This document shows positions 8,179 through 16,491 of a stretch of 23,491 nt of DNA, in pieces; positions within the stretch are counted from its first letter, which is position 1; every line of letters begins with the position of its first letter. Position numbers and translations under genes: made by a program. Origin of the DNA: a virus; the IMG/VR virus record IMGVR_UViG_3300007623_000034, positions 1-23,491 of that record; one strand, given 5' to 3'. The notes under the pieces were generated by a model, which was not told the origin of the DNA, searched no databases, and saw only the letters and a program-made list of their open reading frames with translations.

Positions 8179-9795
8179 TTACCAATCTCTGGAGCTTTTT
8201 ATAGTCCCGTCCCACATTTGTTCTTCAAATGATTGGATCGGTTCTTCGTATGAGTCGCCGCCTATAACGCCAAAGGGAACAACATCATCTTCAATCATAC
8301 GGATATTCTCTGCGTGGATCATATCACGGATGTTGATATCAGTTAAGTTTAGGAAATAAGGAGTGGTTGCGAAATATCCAAACATCACCAAGTTCATAAC
8401 CAAATCGTCGTGGTTTCCTGGAGTCGCCTCGTAGGAAGAACCTCTTGCCTCAAATTGAGATAATTCTATTATAGTCTCTGCGTCGACAATAGTCAACTTA
8501 TCTTCTTCAATTAAGTCTTTTAGATTGGAGCAGCCGATGCGCTTGACCTTCTTGGTCATGTTAACACCAAGGGCATTTGCCTTTACTGCCGACTCTACGA
8601 ATACGTTTTCATACTCAAGTTCATAGTAGAGTCCGTTACAAACAACAGAGCCTTGGTCATTAGATTCGATTATGACATAAGCATCGTTGTAGGTTTTGGC
8701 GTACTTGTATATATGGTCAGGGAATAACAAAGGCGATATAAGGTTATCTCTGAAAGTCGCCACCTGTTTAAAAGGTCTACTTGTTATATCAATAATATTG
8801 AATGTAGAATAGTCTTGCCCTCGCCCTTTGGCCACGTCGACAAACATCATATAATTGTGCTCGGGGTTTGGCTTTTCGTACACGCAAACTGAGCCTTGAC
8901 GATAAACAGGATTATCAGCCTTTAGGGATAATAGTTTGTCGCCTGAGATTAGCGTGTTACCAGCGCCCAAGAAAGAGTTACCGAACTCCTGCATAAACTG
9001 CAGTTCTGACGTGTTCTCGATTGTCTGTTTCTTCCATTCTTCATCTCGCCCAGGAACGTCCCACCAGTCTACGCGGAATGGTTTGTAAGAGTTAGTACCC
9101 TGAACTGCGCCCTCGTATATCTTGTGGAATGTGTTGCCCAAACCATTGGCGGTAGAAGTAACAATTACCCTTGAAGACTTACCAGAAGATACAACAGGGT
9201 AGGTTGAGGTGTAGAACTCAACGTCATTCTCAACGAACGCAAACTCGTCTAGGAACAGTAGGTTAATAGACAAACCACGAATAGAAGAACCTGACGTAGC
9301 AGCCGCTAATATCTTCGAGTTGTTGCTGAACTCAATAGAACCTTTGTTGAGCGACTTACATCCTGGCTGTAGAAAGAAAGGTAAGTTCTCGAGCATCAAC
9401 GTGATGCGCGAAAGCATCTCCCTAGCAGTTGCGCCTTTGTTCGCAAGGATAGCGATATTCTTTTCAGAATGGAATAATGCGTACCAAAGTAGATAAGCAC
9501 AAGAACTGATAGACTTACCAGATTGTCGACAAGCCAAAACGATACTAAATCTGTTGGAATTAAAATGGTCAAACATCCTCTCTTGATAAGGGTAAAGGTT
9601 AAAGGGGACCAAACCCTTATCTAGATGTATTACTTTTAGATATGTGCGCGCGAAGTAAGCGGGATCCTTCATACACTTAGCGTATTCAGTAATCTCTTCT
9701 TTGGTAAAGTTTGTTACAACGCCATCGCGCTTTACATGAGGGTTGCCGAGATAGTGGTGCTCTCTTGGTGGAACATTAGTCGGTATCTGGCTCAA
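8179..9795 (-). CDS. 17: Large terminase subunit (gp17-like, 538 aa)
   Basis: This is the T4 gp17 family, the ATPase-nuclease motor that cuts concatemeric DNA and pumps it through the portal. ATPase domain: Walker A ACRQSGKS (residues 88-95) with K94, Walker B LLFLDE (about 179-184) with D183 and catalytic E184, and the coupling motif TST (213-215). Nuclease domain, RNase H fold: acidic residues D320 in FVDVAKGRGQDYS, E377 in VIIESNDQG, and D463/D464 in NHDDLVMNLV, matching the T4 D401/E458/D542 triad. At 538 residues it is shorter than T4 gp17 (610), mostly at the N-terminus. The start codon is TTG: the next in-frame Met is M42, downstream of the conserved YLGNPHVKR segment, and AAGGA sits 8 bases before the TTG. 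The start lies 20 bases inside gene 16, as in T4, so translation is probably coupled. Confidence 0.97.
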   Translation of the reverse strand: MSQIPTNVPPREHHYLGNPHVKRDGVVTNFTKEEITEYAKCMKDPAYFARTYLKVIHLDKGLVPFNLYPYQERMFDHFNSNRFSIVLACRQSGKSISSCAYLLWYALFHSEKNIAILANKGATAREMLSRITLMLENLPFFLQPGCKSLNKGSIEFSNNSKILAAATSGSSIRGLSINLLFLDEFAFVENDVEFYTSTYPVVSSGKSSRVIVTSTANGLGNTFHKIYEGAVQGTNSYKPFRVDWWDVPGRDEEWKKQTIENTSELQFMQEFGNSFLGAGNTLISGDKLLSLKADNPVYRQGSVCVYEKPNPEHNYMMFVDVAKGRGQDYSTFNIIDITSRPFKQVATFRDNLISPLLFPDHIYKYAKTYNDAYVIIESNDQGSVVCNGLYYELEYENVFVESAVKANALGVNMTKKVKRIGCSNLKDLIEEDKLTIVDAETIIELSQFEARGSSYEATPGNHDDLVMNLVMFGYFATTPYFLNLTDINIRDMIHAENIRMIEDDVVPFGVIGGDSYEEPIQSFEEQMWDGTIKSSRDW

Positions 9796-10120
9796 CTTTT
9801 ACGTCCTTCATCTTATTAGCTAACATCTTTTGTAGATCTGTCGTAGAACCAACAAAAAGGTTGTTATTTGTCACTGGAGCATTTAGAGAAGGGGATGCCT
9901 TCTCTTCTTTTTCAATATCTTTCTTTTTCTTTTGAAGGTCCATCAATTTATCAGTTATGTCTGCGTTTTGCTTAAGCATACCAGCCAATACTTCGAACGC
10001 ACGCGGGTGCTCGCTCTCGCGTGCGAGCTCCATCATCATTTCAATCGCCTCTTGCCCTTGTTCCGCCAATCTGTAGTATTGGCTTCGGGCGTATCCGTAA
10101 TCATCATCAATATCAGACAT
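9776..10120 (-). CDS. 16: Small terminase subunit (gp16-like, 114 aa)
   Basis: It sits between tail-completion gene 15 and large terminase gene 17 and overlaps the latter by 20 bases, the exact T4 arrangement. The T4 protein forms a ring that recognises DNA and stimulates the gp17 ATPase. Here the protein is 114 residues against 164 in T4. The N-terminus is acidic (MSDIDDDYGYARSQYY), followed by helices containing LAEQGQEAIEMMMELARES and HPRAFEVLAGMLKQNADI, then a coiled-coil-like LMDLQKKKKDIEKEEK, and a polar C-terminus. The helical middle corresponds to the oligomerisation core of the family. Assignment rests on context plus this layout, because small terminases diverge fast. The ATG follows the gene 15 stop by one base. 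Confidence 0.9.
   Translation of the reverse strand: MSDIDDDYGYARSQYYRLAEQGQEAIEMMMELARESEHPRAFEVLAGMLKQNADITDKLMDLQKKKKDIEKEEKASPSLNAPVTNNNLFVGSTTDLQKMLANKMKDVKVEPDTD
9804..9808 (-). promoter_or_regulatory. Ribosome binding site supporting the TTG start of gene 17
   Basis: AAGGA on the minus strand, inside the 3' end of gene 16, is 8 bases upstream of TTG at 9795-9793. It supports a rare start codon for the terminase. Low initiation would suit an enzyme needed in few copies. Confidence 0.6.
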
Positions 10121-10121
10121 G

Positions 10122-11093
10122 TTAAGACACCGTGTACTCGTTTATAACAAAGGTTTGACCGCTAGTGCTTCCGGTTAAGGTTTCACCAACTGTAAAATAT
10201 CCATCAAGATTATTTATAACCACAGTTGTTTCGTCGGCTTGCTCATCGTAGGTTATAGATTCTATTCTACCGCCAACCGCACTATCCGCTCCGATTACAA
10301 CCTCATTATCCGTTACGCCAACGGTTCCTGATACCACAGCAGATATAAAGTTCTCTGGAGCGATATAGTTAAAGGTCTTGACGACCGAGTAATCGTCAGA
10401 TGAAGATGACGATATTGGATCTACGACTTGACTGACACCTTGTAGGTATGAGTCGATGTTTTTACGGTAGTTGACCAAAGTGTCTTTAATAATTTTAGAT
10501 TTTACTACCTGACCGAAGAAGTGCACTCTCATAGTAAAATCTAGGGTGTACATGATCACACGCCTAGTTTGGAAGTCGCTTTCATAGTCGTCATTGATTG
10601 TGACACTTTGAAGCGTGATCGGAACGTCAAAAGAATTTTCTACACCGTCAATCAACTTAGCAGATACTGAGTAAGTCGGTTCAAAGGTCGGTAGAATTTG
10701 TTCTAATATTTGTAGAGCGTCATCCTGACTTTTCGCCAAGATGTTAAGTTGCATCCCTATAATGTAAGGAACGTTACCTATGGTGTCTGCTTCTTCGCCG
10801 TCATCAGATAGGCGCAAACGTTGAACCTTGCTGGTCTTTATTTGATTGTTATACTCAACGCTAGTAATCTCGAAAGACATACGAGGTAGCTTGATTGCTA
10901 CCTTCTGGTCGGTTAAATCAGCCTGTTGGTCTATACGGGCAAGGAACTTTTGTTTCGGTCCATAAGCAAGGGGGACGCTAGTGATAATAGATTCAGAACC
11001 GCTTTTCCGCATTATATTGATGTTATTGAATACAGTTCCGAATATAGAAACACTCTTTCGCAAAATACCGTGGTAAAAATGAGACCCAAACAT
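10122..11093 (-). CDS. 15: Tail completion / sheath stabilisation protein (gp15-like, 323 aa)
   Basis: T4 gp15 forms the hexameric ring that caps the finished tail and joins it to the head. The family signature is seen at the start, MFGSHFYHGILRKSVSIFG leading into FNNINIMR, and in PLAYGPKQKFLAR and KLPRMSFEITSVEYN. QRLRLSDD, VPYIIGMQLNILAKSQDDALQILEQ (read as two adjoining stretches) and RRVIMYTLDFTMRVHFFG also fit. It has 323 residues against 272 in T4. The extra part is a C-terminal extension with the repeat-like segment VVSGTVGVTDNEVVIGAD then TLTGSTSGQTFVINEYTVS, which may be a small beta domain. The ATG overlaps the gene 14 TAA by one base. It is followed by gene 16 after one base, as in T4. 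Confidence 0.94.
   Translation of the reverse strand: MFGSHFYHGILRKSVSIFGTVFNNINIMRKSGSESIITSVPLAYGPKQKFLARIDQQADLTDQKVAIKLPRMSFEITSVEYNNQIKTSKVQRLRLSDDGEEADTIGNVPYIIGMQLNILAKSQDDALQILEQILPTFEPTYSVSAKLIDGVENSFDVPITLQSVTINDDYESDFQTRRVIMYTLDFTMRVHFFGQVVKSKIIKDTLVNYRKNIDSYLQGVSQVVDPISSSSSDDYSVVKTFNYIAPENFISAVVSGTVGVTDNEVVIGADSAVGGRIESITYDEQADETTVVINNLDGYFTVGETLTGSTSGQTFVINEYTVS
10211..10218 (-). promoter_or_regulatory. Possible late promoter core inside gene 15
   Basis: The minus strand reads TATAAATA within the 3' part of gene 15, 90 bases before the gene 16 ATG. It could drive the terminase genes. It lies inside a coding sequence and further from the start codon than the other octamers, so a chance match is possible. 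Confidence 0.45.
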
Positions 11094-11995
11094 TAGAATC
11101 CTCCTGGCTCACCGAATGGATTTGCTTCAGAGAAATCCAAAATTTCATTAGCTTCTCTCTCAAATGTATCGTTGGCAGCATAAGTTGATTCAGCGCCTGA
11201 ACCGTCAACACTTCCTAGTTGATTAAACGATACGAGAGTACAAATATTGTTACCGACAGTAATATTCTGCCCCTTCAAGAACTCATGGTAGAGCCCGTCC
11301 GAAGTCTTAACATTAATGACGTTAATTGTAGCGCCACCGCTGATTATATCGCTGCGAGAAACTACCTCAGCTGTAATATCTACATCGCTTATAGTTTGAG
11401 ATACAGTATCGCCAAGGTTGATTGTAGCGCCTTCGATTAGACCCGATAGGGTTAGTTTTAGACGGGTGTTAAATACCGTTTCGACCGCATCAATGTCATT
11501 AATACCAGTTTTGAAAGTTTCTTCGCCAAACTCAAACATAGAACACTGAAGCTTGTATGTAGGCAAATTACTGAGTTGGTAGAAAGGCGATTCATGCTCA
11601 ACATGATCAATCTGAAACATTGACTTTGACAGGGGCAAGTAAATCAAATCGCCTTCATTTGGACGGATCTGTTCAGATTCCCACTGACCTACTGCCTGTT
11701 CCCAACGTCTACGTGAAACAATAAAGGTTGCCTGATCTCGAATTTCCAGACCGAATTTAGAAAGTAGATTTCCTTCGCCTTCAAACCCTTCGGTATTTTC
11801 GATATAAGACTCTATGATGTATGCGTCGTCAAACTGAGACTCAACCGCCTCTCCGAACACATAATCCCGTTCAACTATATTCCTCGGAAGGTAATAAACG
11901 TCTTGGCCATATATCTTCAAAGATTCTATTATTAGATCTTCGTAGAGGTTTTGTTCAGAGACAACCTTTTGTGAGATGTAAACGCTAGTTGCCAT
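11093..11995 (-). CDS. 14: Neck protein (gp14-like, 300 aa)
   Basis: T4 gp13 and gp14 form the neck that closes the filled head and binds the tail. The N-terminal part SEQNLYEDLIIESLKIYG (about residues 14-31), QDVYYLPRNIVERDYVFGE (about 32-50) and ISRRRWEQ-like IVSRRRWEQAVG with GDLIYLPLSKSMFQIDHVE are the conserved gp14 blocks. It has 300 residues, compared with 256 in T4. The C-terminal ~110 residues (TLSGLIEGATINLGDTV onward) look like an added beta-rich segment, and the end (FSEANPFGEPGGF) matches the usual gp14 tail. Gene order 13-14-15 is as in T4, with a 4-base gap after gene 13 and a 1-base overlap with gene 15. Confidence 0.94.
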   Translation of the reverse strand: MATSVYISQKVVSEQNLYEDLIIESLKIYGQDVYYLPRNIVERDYVFGEAVESQFDDAYIIESYIENTEGFEGEGNLLSKFGLEIRDQATFIVSRRRWEQAVGQWESEQIRPNEGDLIYLPLSKSMFQIDHVEHESPFYQLSNLPTYKLQCSMFEFGEETFKTGINDIDAVETVFNTRLKLTLSGLIEGATINLGDTVSQTISDVDITAEVVSRSDIISGGATINVINVKTSDGLYHEFLKGQNITVGNNICTLVSFNQLGSVDGSGAESTYAANDTFEREANEILDFSEANPFGEPGGF

Positions 11996-11999
11996 TGTA

Positions 12000-12770
12000 T
12001 TATCCTATCATGAAGTCAGCTGGCATTTCGTAGCGTAGCTGCATCTCTTCTTCGATCTTATCGATTTCTAAATTGGCATCATCGAACATTTGACGTCCAT
12101 TAAACGTTACGCCACCTGGAAGCAACATGCCGTCAAATTTCATCATGTTCGTGCCCCACTGACGTTTGATCAATGCAGTCGCATAACGTTTAAGGAACAT
12201 ATCGTTGTAAACGTCAGTAAACGTTTCTGGGTCTACAACTTTACTTCCCTCAACAATAATCCAATCGCCTTCTTTGAGGTCAGTTTCCCAATCGAGGTAT
12301 AGGTTAATCCTGTCCATATGGCGGTTGAATACGGTATTGGTTGTCCCATTACCGAAAGTCATATTGAGCATTTCAATATAACTTTTTGTCATTGTGTATG
12401 ATGTCAAATCCATCCAAATACCACCACCGTTGCGGAGTAGGTATGCGTCGGATAACATCATTTGGTATTGGACATTGAACATACCGCTACCCATACCAAC
12501 GCCGCCTGCTGTAGTGTTGATAGGCATTACTCGTTTAACAACTTGAAGTTCTTCCGGAACGGTAATGTATTTGTTGGCGATATCCTCAGCCGTCATCTGA
12601 TATTTGAAATACGTATTTACGATAGCATCAGAGTGATATTCTTGATAGAATTGTAGAGCTTCGTCTATACGATCTTCAATTTGGTCTTCGTCTACGTTTA
12701 TTTCTACAACTGGTGCGCCCAGTTTTCGTAGACAAAAATCAATTAAGTCTTGTCTTGATGCTATAGCCAT
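12000..12770 (-). CDS. 13: Neck protein (gp13-like, 256 aa)
   Basis: This is the T4 gp13 family, partner of gp14 in the head-to-tail connector. The N-terminus ASRQDLIDFCLRKLGAPVV followed by INVDEDQIEDRIDEALQFY is diagnostic. Other conserved parts are YITVPEELQVVKRVMPI, the NRHMDRINLYLDWETDLKEG stretch, and the C-terminal FLKRYATALIKRQWGTNM with LPGGVTFNGRQMFDDA and EEEMQLRYEMPADFMIG. It has 256 residues, shorter than T4 (309). It starts the conserved 13-20 series here and follows its own late promoter (12798-12805), 27 bases upstream, which separates this unit from the adhesin array. Confidence 0.95.
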   Translation of the reverse strand: MAIASRQDLIDFCLRKLGAPVVEINVDEDQIEDRIDEALQFYQEYHSDAIVNTYFKYQMTAEDIANKYITVPEELQVVKRVMPINTTAGGVGMGSGMFNVQYQMMLSDAYLLRNGGGIWMDLTSYTMTKSYIEMLNMTFGNGTTNTVFNRHMDRINLYLDWETDLKEGDWIIVEGSKVVDPETFTDVYNDMFLKRYATALIKRQWGTNMMKFDGMLLPGGVTFNGRQMFDDANLEIDKIEEEMQLRYEMPADFMIG

Positions 12771-12797
12771 GTTGGTACCTGTTATGATAGTTTACTA

Positions 12798-12805
12798 TAT
12801 TTATA
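12798..12805 (-). promoter_or_regulatory. T4-type late promoter core upstream of gene 13
   Basis: The minus strand reads TATAAATA in the short gap after the 2OG-Fe(II) oxygenase gene, 27 bases upstream of the gene 13 ATG. It would start the neck-terminase transcript. Confidence 0.85.
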
Positions 12806-12806
12806 A

Positions 12807-13451
12807 TCAGAAATAAACCACGTTACACTCAAGTTCTGTATCGTACGCATAATGGCACTGCAGAGTAATCCTGAACTGATCCGGTCCATCAACCTGAGTC
12901 CTACCAACCCTATGGACAACATGACCACTCCATTCACTTAGTTTGTAATATTCGTAATGATATTGCTTTATTTCATCGCCATCATAATAGTCCAACCAAG
13001 TACCGTTTGTTGGTTTCTCGATTATTAGGTTTGCCGACCTTATAGTACTCGCGTCAATAGTCGGTCTATATTCTATTATACTTGTATCGGTGTGGAAACC
13101 AGGAATATAATTTATTGGTAGATTTATTACATGAAATCCAGGACATGATAGAACAGGGTCTATTATGGTCTTTATTCCGCTGCGCTCTTCTATACTACTA
13201 AGGATTCTGTCATATATCCACCCAAACTTTTCAATCATCCTATTCTTTAAATCATAATCCGTTTGTGCGTGATTTTCGTGGTGGTATAATGCCCAACCAA
13301 GATGACAGAATCCTTCTTTATGAATGCCGTAAGCGGCATGTAGTTCTGGGCTAATTTGTTTCCATTCATTACGAAACGATAATACATCTTCCCTTATTTT
13401 GAGGCGTTCTTCCTCAGTAATAAAGTCTTCAATCACATTTATCAAATTCAT
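12807..13451 (-). CDS. 2OG-Fe(II) oxygenase-like protein (214 aa)
   Basis: The sequence has the metal and co-substrate residues of the 2-oxoglutarate/Fe(II)-dependent dioxygenase superfamily. An HxD pair (H120, D122) is in PGFHTDTS, a distal His (H180) in GHVVHRVGR, and an Arg (R194) in DQFRITLQCHY would bind the 2-oxoglutarate carboxylate, with the His-Arg spacing of about 14 usual in the family. PINYIPGFHTDTS and KPTNGTWLDYYDGDEI resemble the strands around the jelly-roll active site. Such proteins are frequent in marine T4-like phages; their substrates are mostly unknown (protein side chains, nucleic acids or small molecules). The ATG overlaps the last propeller gene by four bases (ATGA), so it is translated with the array, and it ends just before the gene 13 promoter. 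A role in modifying a virion protein is possible but not shown. Confidence 0.85.
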   Translation of the reverse strand: MNLINVIEDFITEEERLKIREDVLSFRNEWKQISPELHAAYGIHKEGFCHLGWALYHHENHAQTDYDLKNRMIEKFGWIYDRILSSIEERSGIKTIIDPVLSCPGFHVINLPINYIPGFHTDTSIIEYRPTIDASTIRSANLIIEKPTNGTWLDYYDGDEIKQYHYEYYKLSEWSGHVVHRVGRTQVDGPDQFRITLQCHYAYDTELECNVVYF

Positions 13452-14992
13452 TTTAAATCCGTTGTTATGTCGTTAACGAGTCTATCCACAAGCTCAATTG
13501 GGTCAACCCCTTTTATTTCCGTTACCGCAAATCCACCATACCTATATAACGGATCGAAAGTACCATCGGTAATCCTAGGTCTGGAGAAAACTACCCTATC
13601 TTTATACATATTAATAGAAGCAAAGTCAAAGACGTTAGCATCAAATGTTATCTCAAAATAAGCGTTGGATGGTCTGTTTATGTAATTTGTGTTTATTTCA
13701 TAAACACTGCTTCTACTAACGTGATTTGGCGACGCCCGACCTAACCTAACAACCTTAACCATTTCATCTCTTGAGTCTTCTGTATACGCTACGATGTTAT
13801 CACCCAGCGCAAAGTGGTTGAAGTATCGTACCGCATTGCCTGTAGATATAGATATTTCATAATCTGGCGCTGTCTTAATACCAGAATCTGTAGCATAAAA
13901 AAGAAGTGACCAATTCCTTGGCGTGGTAGCTCCATTTCCTCTGTAACAAGAAGTAGCTATCAAACCGTTCTTAAAGTCTAATTTCCACCCAAACTTTTGA
14001 TTTGGATTCGAAATGTCGGTGGTGTCTCCCAGAGATGCAGGCGGAGTTATCTTATGCATAAGCCTTTGGTCAGGGTTGCCAGTAGTCCCGACCTGATATG
14101 ATATACTGTAAATGTATATTGCCTCGCTGGCATTATCAGCTTCATTGAAAGCGGACATACCAATCGCGATACAACCCCCGTCTATCTTAAACCCCCGATA
14201 AGGATCTTCAAGGTTAGCGCCAACTTGAAGTGTTGGTTTTCTGATACTAATGTAAGGACCGACGTCGTCATTGGCGTATTGAACGTTAGCGGATTCGTTC
14301 GAATCCGGTGAAGGGAATCTAAACCATCCCATAAAGGAATTAGCGCCACCAATAGCCTGATCCCATACAGGGGAGTATAAGTTCCAACTACCATTAATAT
14401 ATGCGACATCAACAGCACAGCCAATCAAATAATTTGGTGCGGTGTTAGATGCTTTAAACGTTTCCACAAGGTTTCCGTCCCAATCATAGTATTTTACGCA
14501 ACCTTGATAAATATTTACACTGGATGAGTACCAACCTGGAACTCCGACGGCAATACCTTCTCTAAACAGCTTTATTGAATACCCAAAAAATGGCGCATCA
14601 GCGTAGCCCGAATACCTTGTAGGCTCGTCATCGATTATTGTAAATAATCGATTGCCTGTAGTATAATCATAAATGTGGACCCTACCAACATAAGTAGTTC
14701 CACCATCTTCAGTGTATAAAGGATCCGACACACCAATGAAATTTCCGTACTGGCTTACGTCAAATCCAAAAGTGTTTGAATTAGTGCTGGTGTATGGTAT
14801 AGTATCAGTGAACCTAGAATATTTCCATTTATACTGAAGATCGCCTGTTACAACATGATCGGAACTATGGTCGTCTATATCCCTAGCAACGCATTCTCTC
14901 CAATAAGGGTGGCTAAACACGCTCCATTCAGCTGTATCTATGTTCCCTAATGGTTCACCGTTTTGAAAAGAATCTTCCCTTAATTGTGCCAT
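13448..14992 (-). CDS. Beta-propeller-like (FG-GAP/WD-like) array protein 6 (514 aa)
   Basis: Sixth and last of six related-looking proteins. Blade-like units are seen as a repeated F-G-x-x-h...G/A-h-x-h motif: FGFDVSQYGNFIGVSDP (75-91), FGYSIKLFREGIAVGVPGW (136-154) and FGWKLDFKNGLIATS (334-348). These alternate with strand pairs of the form h-Y-D-x-x-T-G-x-x-h: VHIYDYTTGNRLFTI (105-119) and VKYYDWDGNLVETF (166-179). This resembles FG-GAP and WD/PQQ-type beta propellers. No signal peptide, membrane segment or catalytic motif is visible. The protein ends in a short charged helix (DPIELVDRLVNDITTDLK), as do its neighbours. It starts MAQL, overlaps the preceding array gene's TAA by one base and the oxygenase gene by four. 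A host-recognition or baseplate role is inferred from position. Confidence 0.8.
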   Translation of the reverse strand: MAQLREDSFQNGEPLGNIDTAEWSVFSHPYWRECVARDIDDHSSDHVVTGDLQYKWKYSRFTDTIPYTSTNSNTFGFDVSQYGNFIGVSDPLYTEDGGTTYVGRVHIYDYTTGNRLFTIIDDEPTRYSGYADAPFFGYSIKLFREGIAVGVPGWYSSSVNIYQGCVKYYDWDGNLVETFKASNTAPNYLIGCAVDVAYINGSWNLYSPVWDQAIGGANSFMGWFRFPSPDSNESANVQYANDDVGPYISIRKPTLQVGANLEDPYRGFKIDGGCIAIGMSAFNEADNASEAIYIYSISYQVGTTGNPDQRLMHKITPPASLGDTTDISNPNQKFGWKLDFKNGLIATSCYRGNGATTPRNWSLLFYATDSGIKTAPDYEISISTGNAVRYFNHFALGDNIVAYTEDSRDEMVKVVRLGRASPNHVSRSSVYEINTNYINRPSNAYFEITFDANVFDFASINMYKDRVVFSRPRITDGTFDPLYRYGGFAVTEIKGVDPIELVDRLVNDITTDLK

Positions 14993-16491
14993 TATTTAGA
15001 CCTACCTTTAAACAATCTGTTAAATTTACCGCGAAGCTTTTCTGAGTTTAAATGCTCAACGCTATATGCGCCTGCGGTTGTATTCGCGACTATGTTGTGC
15101 CTGTATACCAACAATCTATATCCGTTAGCGTTAAAATCATCAGAATCTGCCCCTCCTGTTCCGACGACAAGATATGTCGGAGTAGCCAAAACAATCCTTC
15201 CGAAATTATAAGGATAGCTGGGGTGAGTGAAAGTATATTTAAAAACTTGATCTTCGTTTGAGTTAATACCAGGCTTCAGCCATAAATGAACAGCACCAGT
15301 AGTATAATGAGACGAAGCTATTGCCACTAATGTATGATGATTATATATGTTCACCTCGTATGTTTGCATGGGTAAATGAGTAGTGGACATACTTTTACCA
15401 AATGCACCTGTGGGATACCCAGGCGGAGCCGCGAAATTGTTGGTATAAACCGTTCCTGTAGTTGCGTTTGAGTTAAGGTATGTCAACATAACGTTGTCAT
15501 GAGTGTGATCCGAAATTAAATAATAGCCATCTTGAACTAAGGAATTTTCTCCAGTATAATGAAGCGCTTTTAAACTAAAATATGGTAAACTCTGGACGAA
15601 ATTTTCTCCTCCACCACCGATGGTAAAGTCGTCGAATAGACTGACCTTGTTATAAGGTGTAATACCGCCAGCAGTAAATGTGACCCAGCTGGATGGTGAA
15701 AACGAATTCAAATAAGCCGCATAAGGAGATGTTAACTTCCTAGAAAGATAAGCAATTTTAGTGGTGGAAATAGCTGTTAATGTACCAGCTACAATGAAAT
15801 CACTGTTAGTAGCAGTGTGAGTGTATTCGCCAAGGTAGGAAGAACCCCAACCATCTTCTTTGCCGACCCTATTAATAAGGTAGATATAAATCTTCGATTG
15901 GCTGATGGAAGAGATGTAAACTATATTGCCTTGTACAATTAAATCTGACCCAAAGTCTGTACTAGAGTCAGGACAAACAAAATGCTCTATTAATTCCCCT
16001 GTGGTTAAATCGTACATATCGACATAACCATTGGAATTGGTACTGATATCAAAATCTTGGAGTTCGTCGTTAGAAGCTGTTTGTTCTCCATTATGAGCTA
16101 GAAAAAGAAAATCTCCGTGTAGATGGGCATTGATTATTCCGGAGTTTGATGTAGAGTAGTCGCCACCGACATATGTTTTAACCAAAGCTCCAGATTCAAT
16201 ATCATAAATGTATACAGCACCTGTGAGATTACCGCCAGTGTTTTCGTTTAATGCGGGTACCATCAACCACCTATCATTAGCTTCAGCATTTGCTGCAAAC
16301 TGATCGCTGGCTGTGTTCAGAGCGTTAATATTAGGGTTGGTTAGTTCATACAGTAAAGTAGGTGCGGCAGTTGCAGTTGCTTGTACAGGTCCCTTTTTAA
16401 ACCTATTAACGAAATCTGTTGAAGTTTCATTTGAAGGGAGAGCAGCAATAGGCTGTCCTCCAACTTTAGTGTTTATTTGTAACTTTGCCAT
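14992..16491 (-). CDS. Beta-propeller-like (FG-GAP/WD-like) array protein 5 (499 aa)
   Basis: Fifth array protein. Blade motifs are VYIYDIESGALVKTY (93-107), DMYDLTTGELIEHF (158-171), FGSDLIVQGNIVYISS (180-195), FGKSM (364-368) and FGRIVLATPTYLVVGTGG (430-447). The x-D-x-x-[TS]-G hairpin and the F-G start of blades match the other array members, while the rest of the sequence is quite different. The N-terminus is MAKLQINTKVGGQP, and the C-terminus is a basic helix (NSEKLRGKFNRLFKGRSK), unlike the acidic or mixed ends of its neighbours. It directly abuts the previous gene (TAA then ATG) and overlaps the next by one base, so the genes are co-translated. No catalytic residues are evident. A surface adhesin is the best inference. 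Confidence 0.8.
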   Translation of the reverse strand: MAKLQINTKVGGQPIAALPSNETSTDFVNRFKKGPVQATATAAPTLLYELTNPNINALNTASDQFAANAEANDRWLMVPALNENTGGNLTGAVYIYDIESGALVKTYVGGDYSTSNSGIINAHLHGDFLFLAHNGEQTASNDELQDFDISTNSNGYVDMYDLTTGELIEHFVCPDSSTDFGSDLIVQGNIVYISSISQSKIYIYLINRVGKEDGWGSSYLGEYTHTATNSDFIVAGTLTAISTTKIAYLSRKLTSPYAAYLNSFSPSSWVTFTAGGITPYNKVSLFDDFTIGGGGENFVQSLPYFSLKALHYTGENSLVQDGYYLISDHTHDNVMLTYLNSNATTGTVYTNNFAAPPGYPTGAFGKSMSTTHLPMQTYEVNIYNHHTLVAIASSHYTTGAVHLWLKPGINSNEDQVFKYTFTHPSYPYNFGRIVLATPTYLVVGTGGADSDDFNANGYRLLVYRHNIVANTTAGAYSVEHLNSEKLRGKFNRLFKGRSK

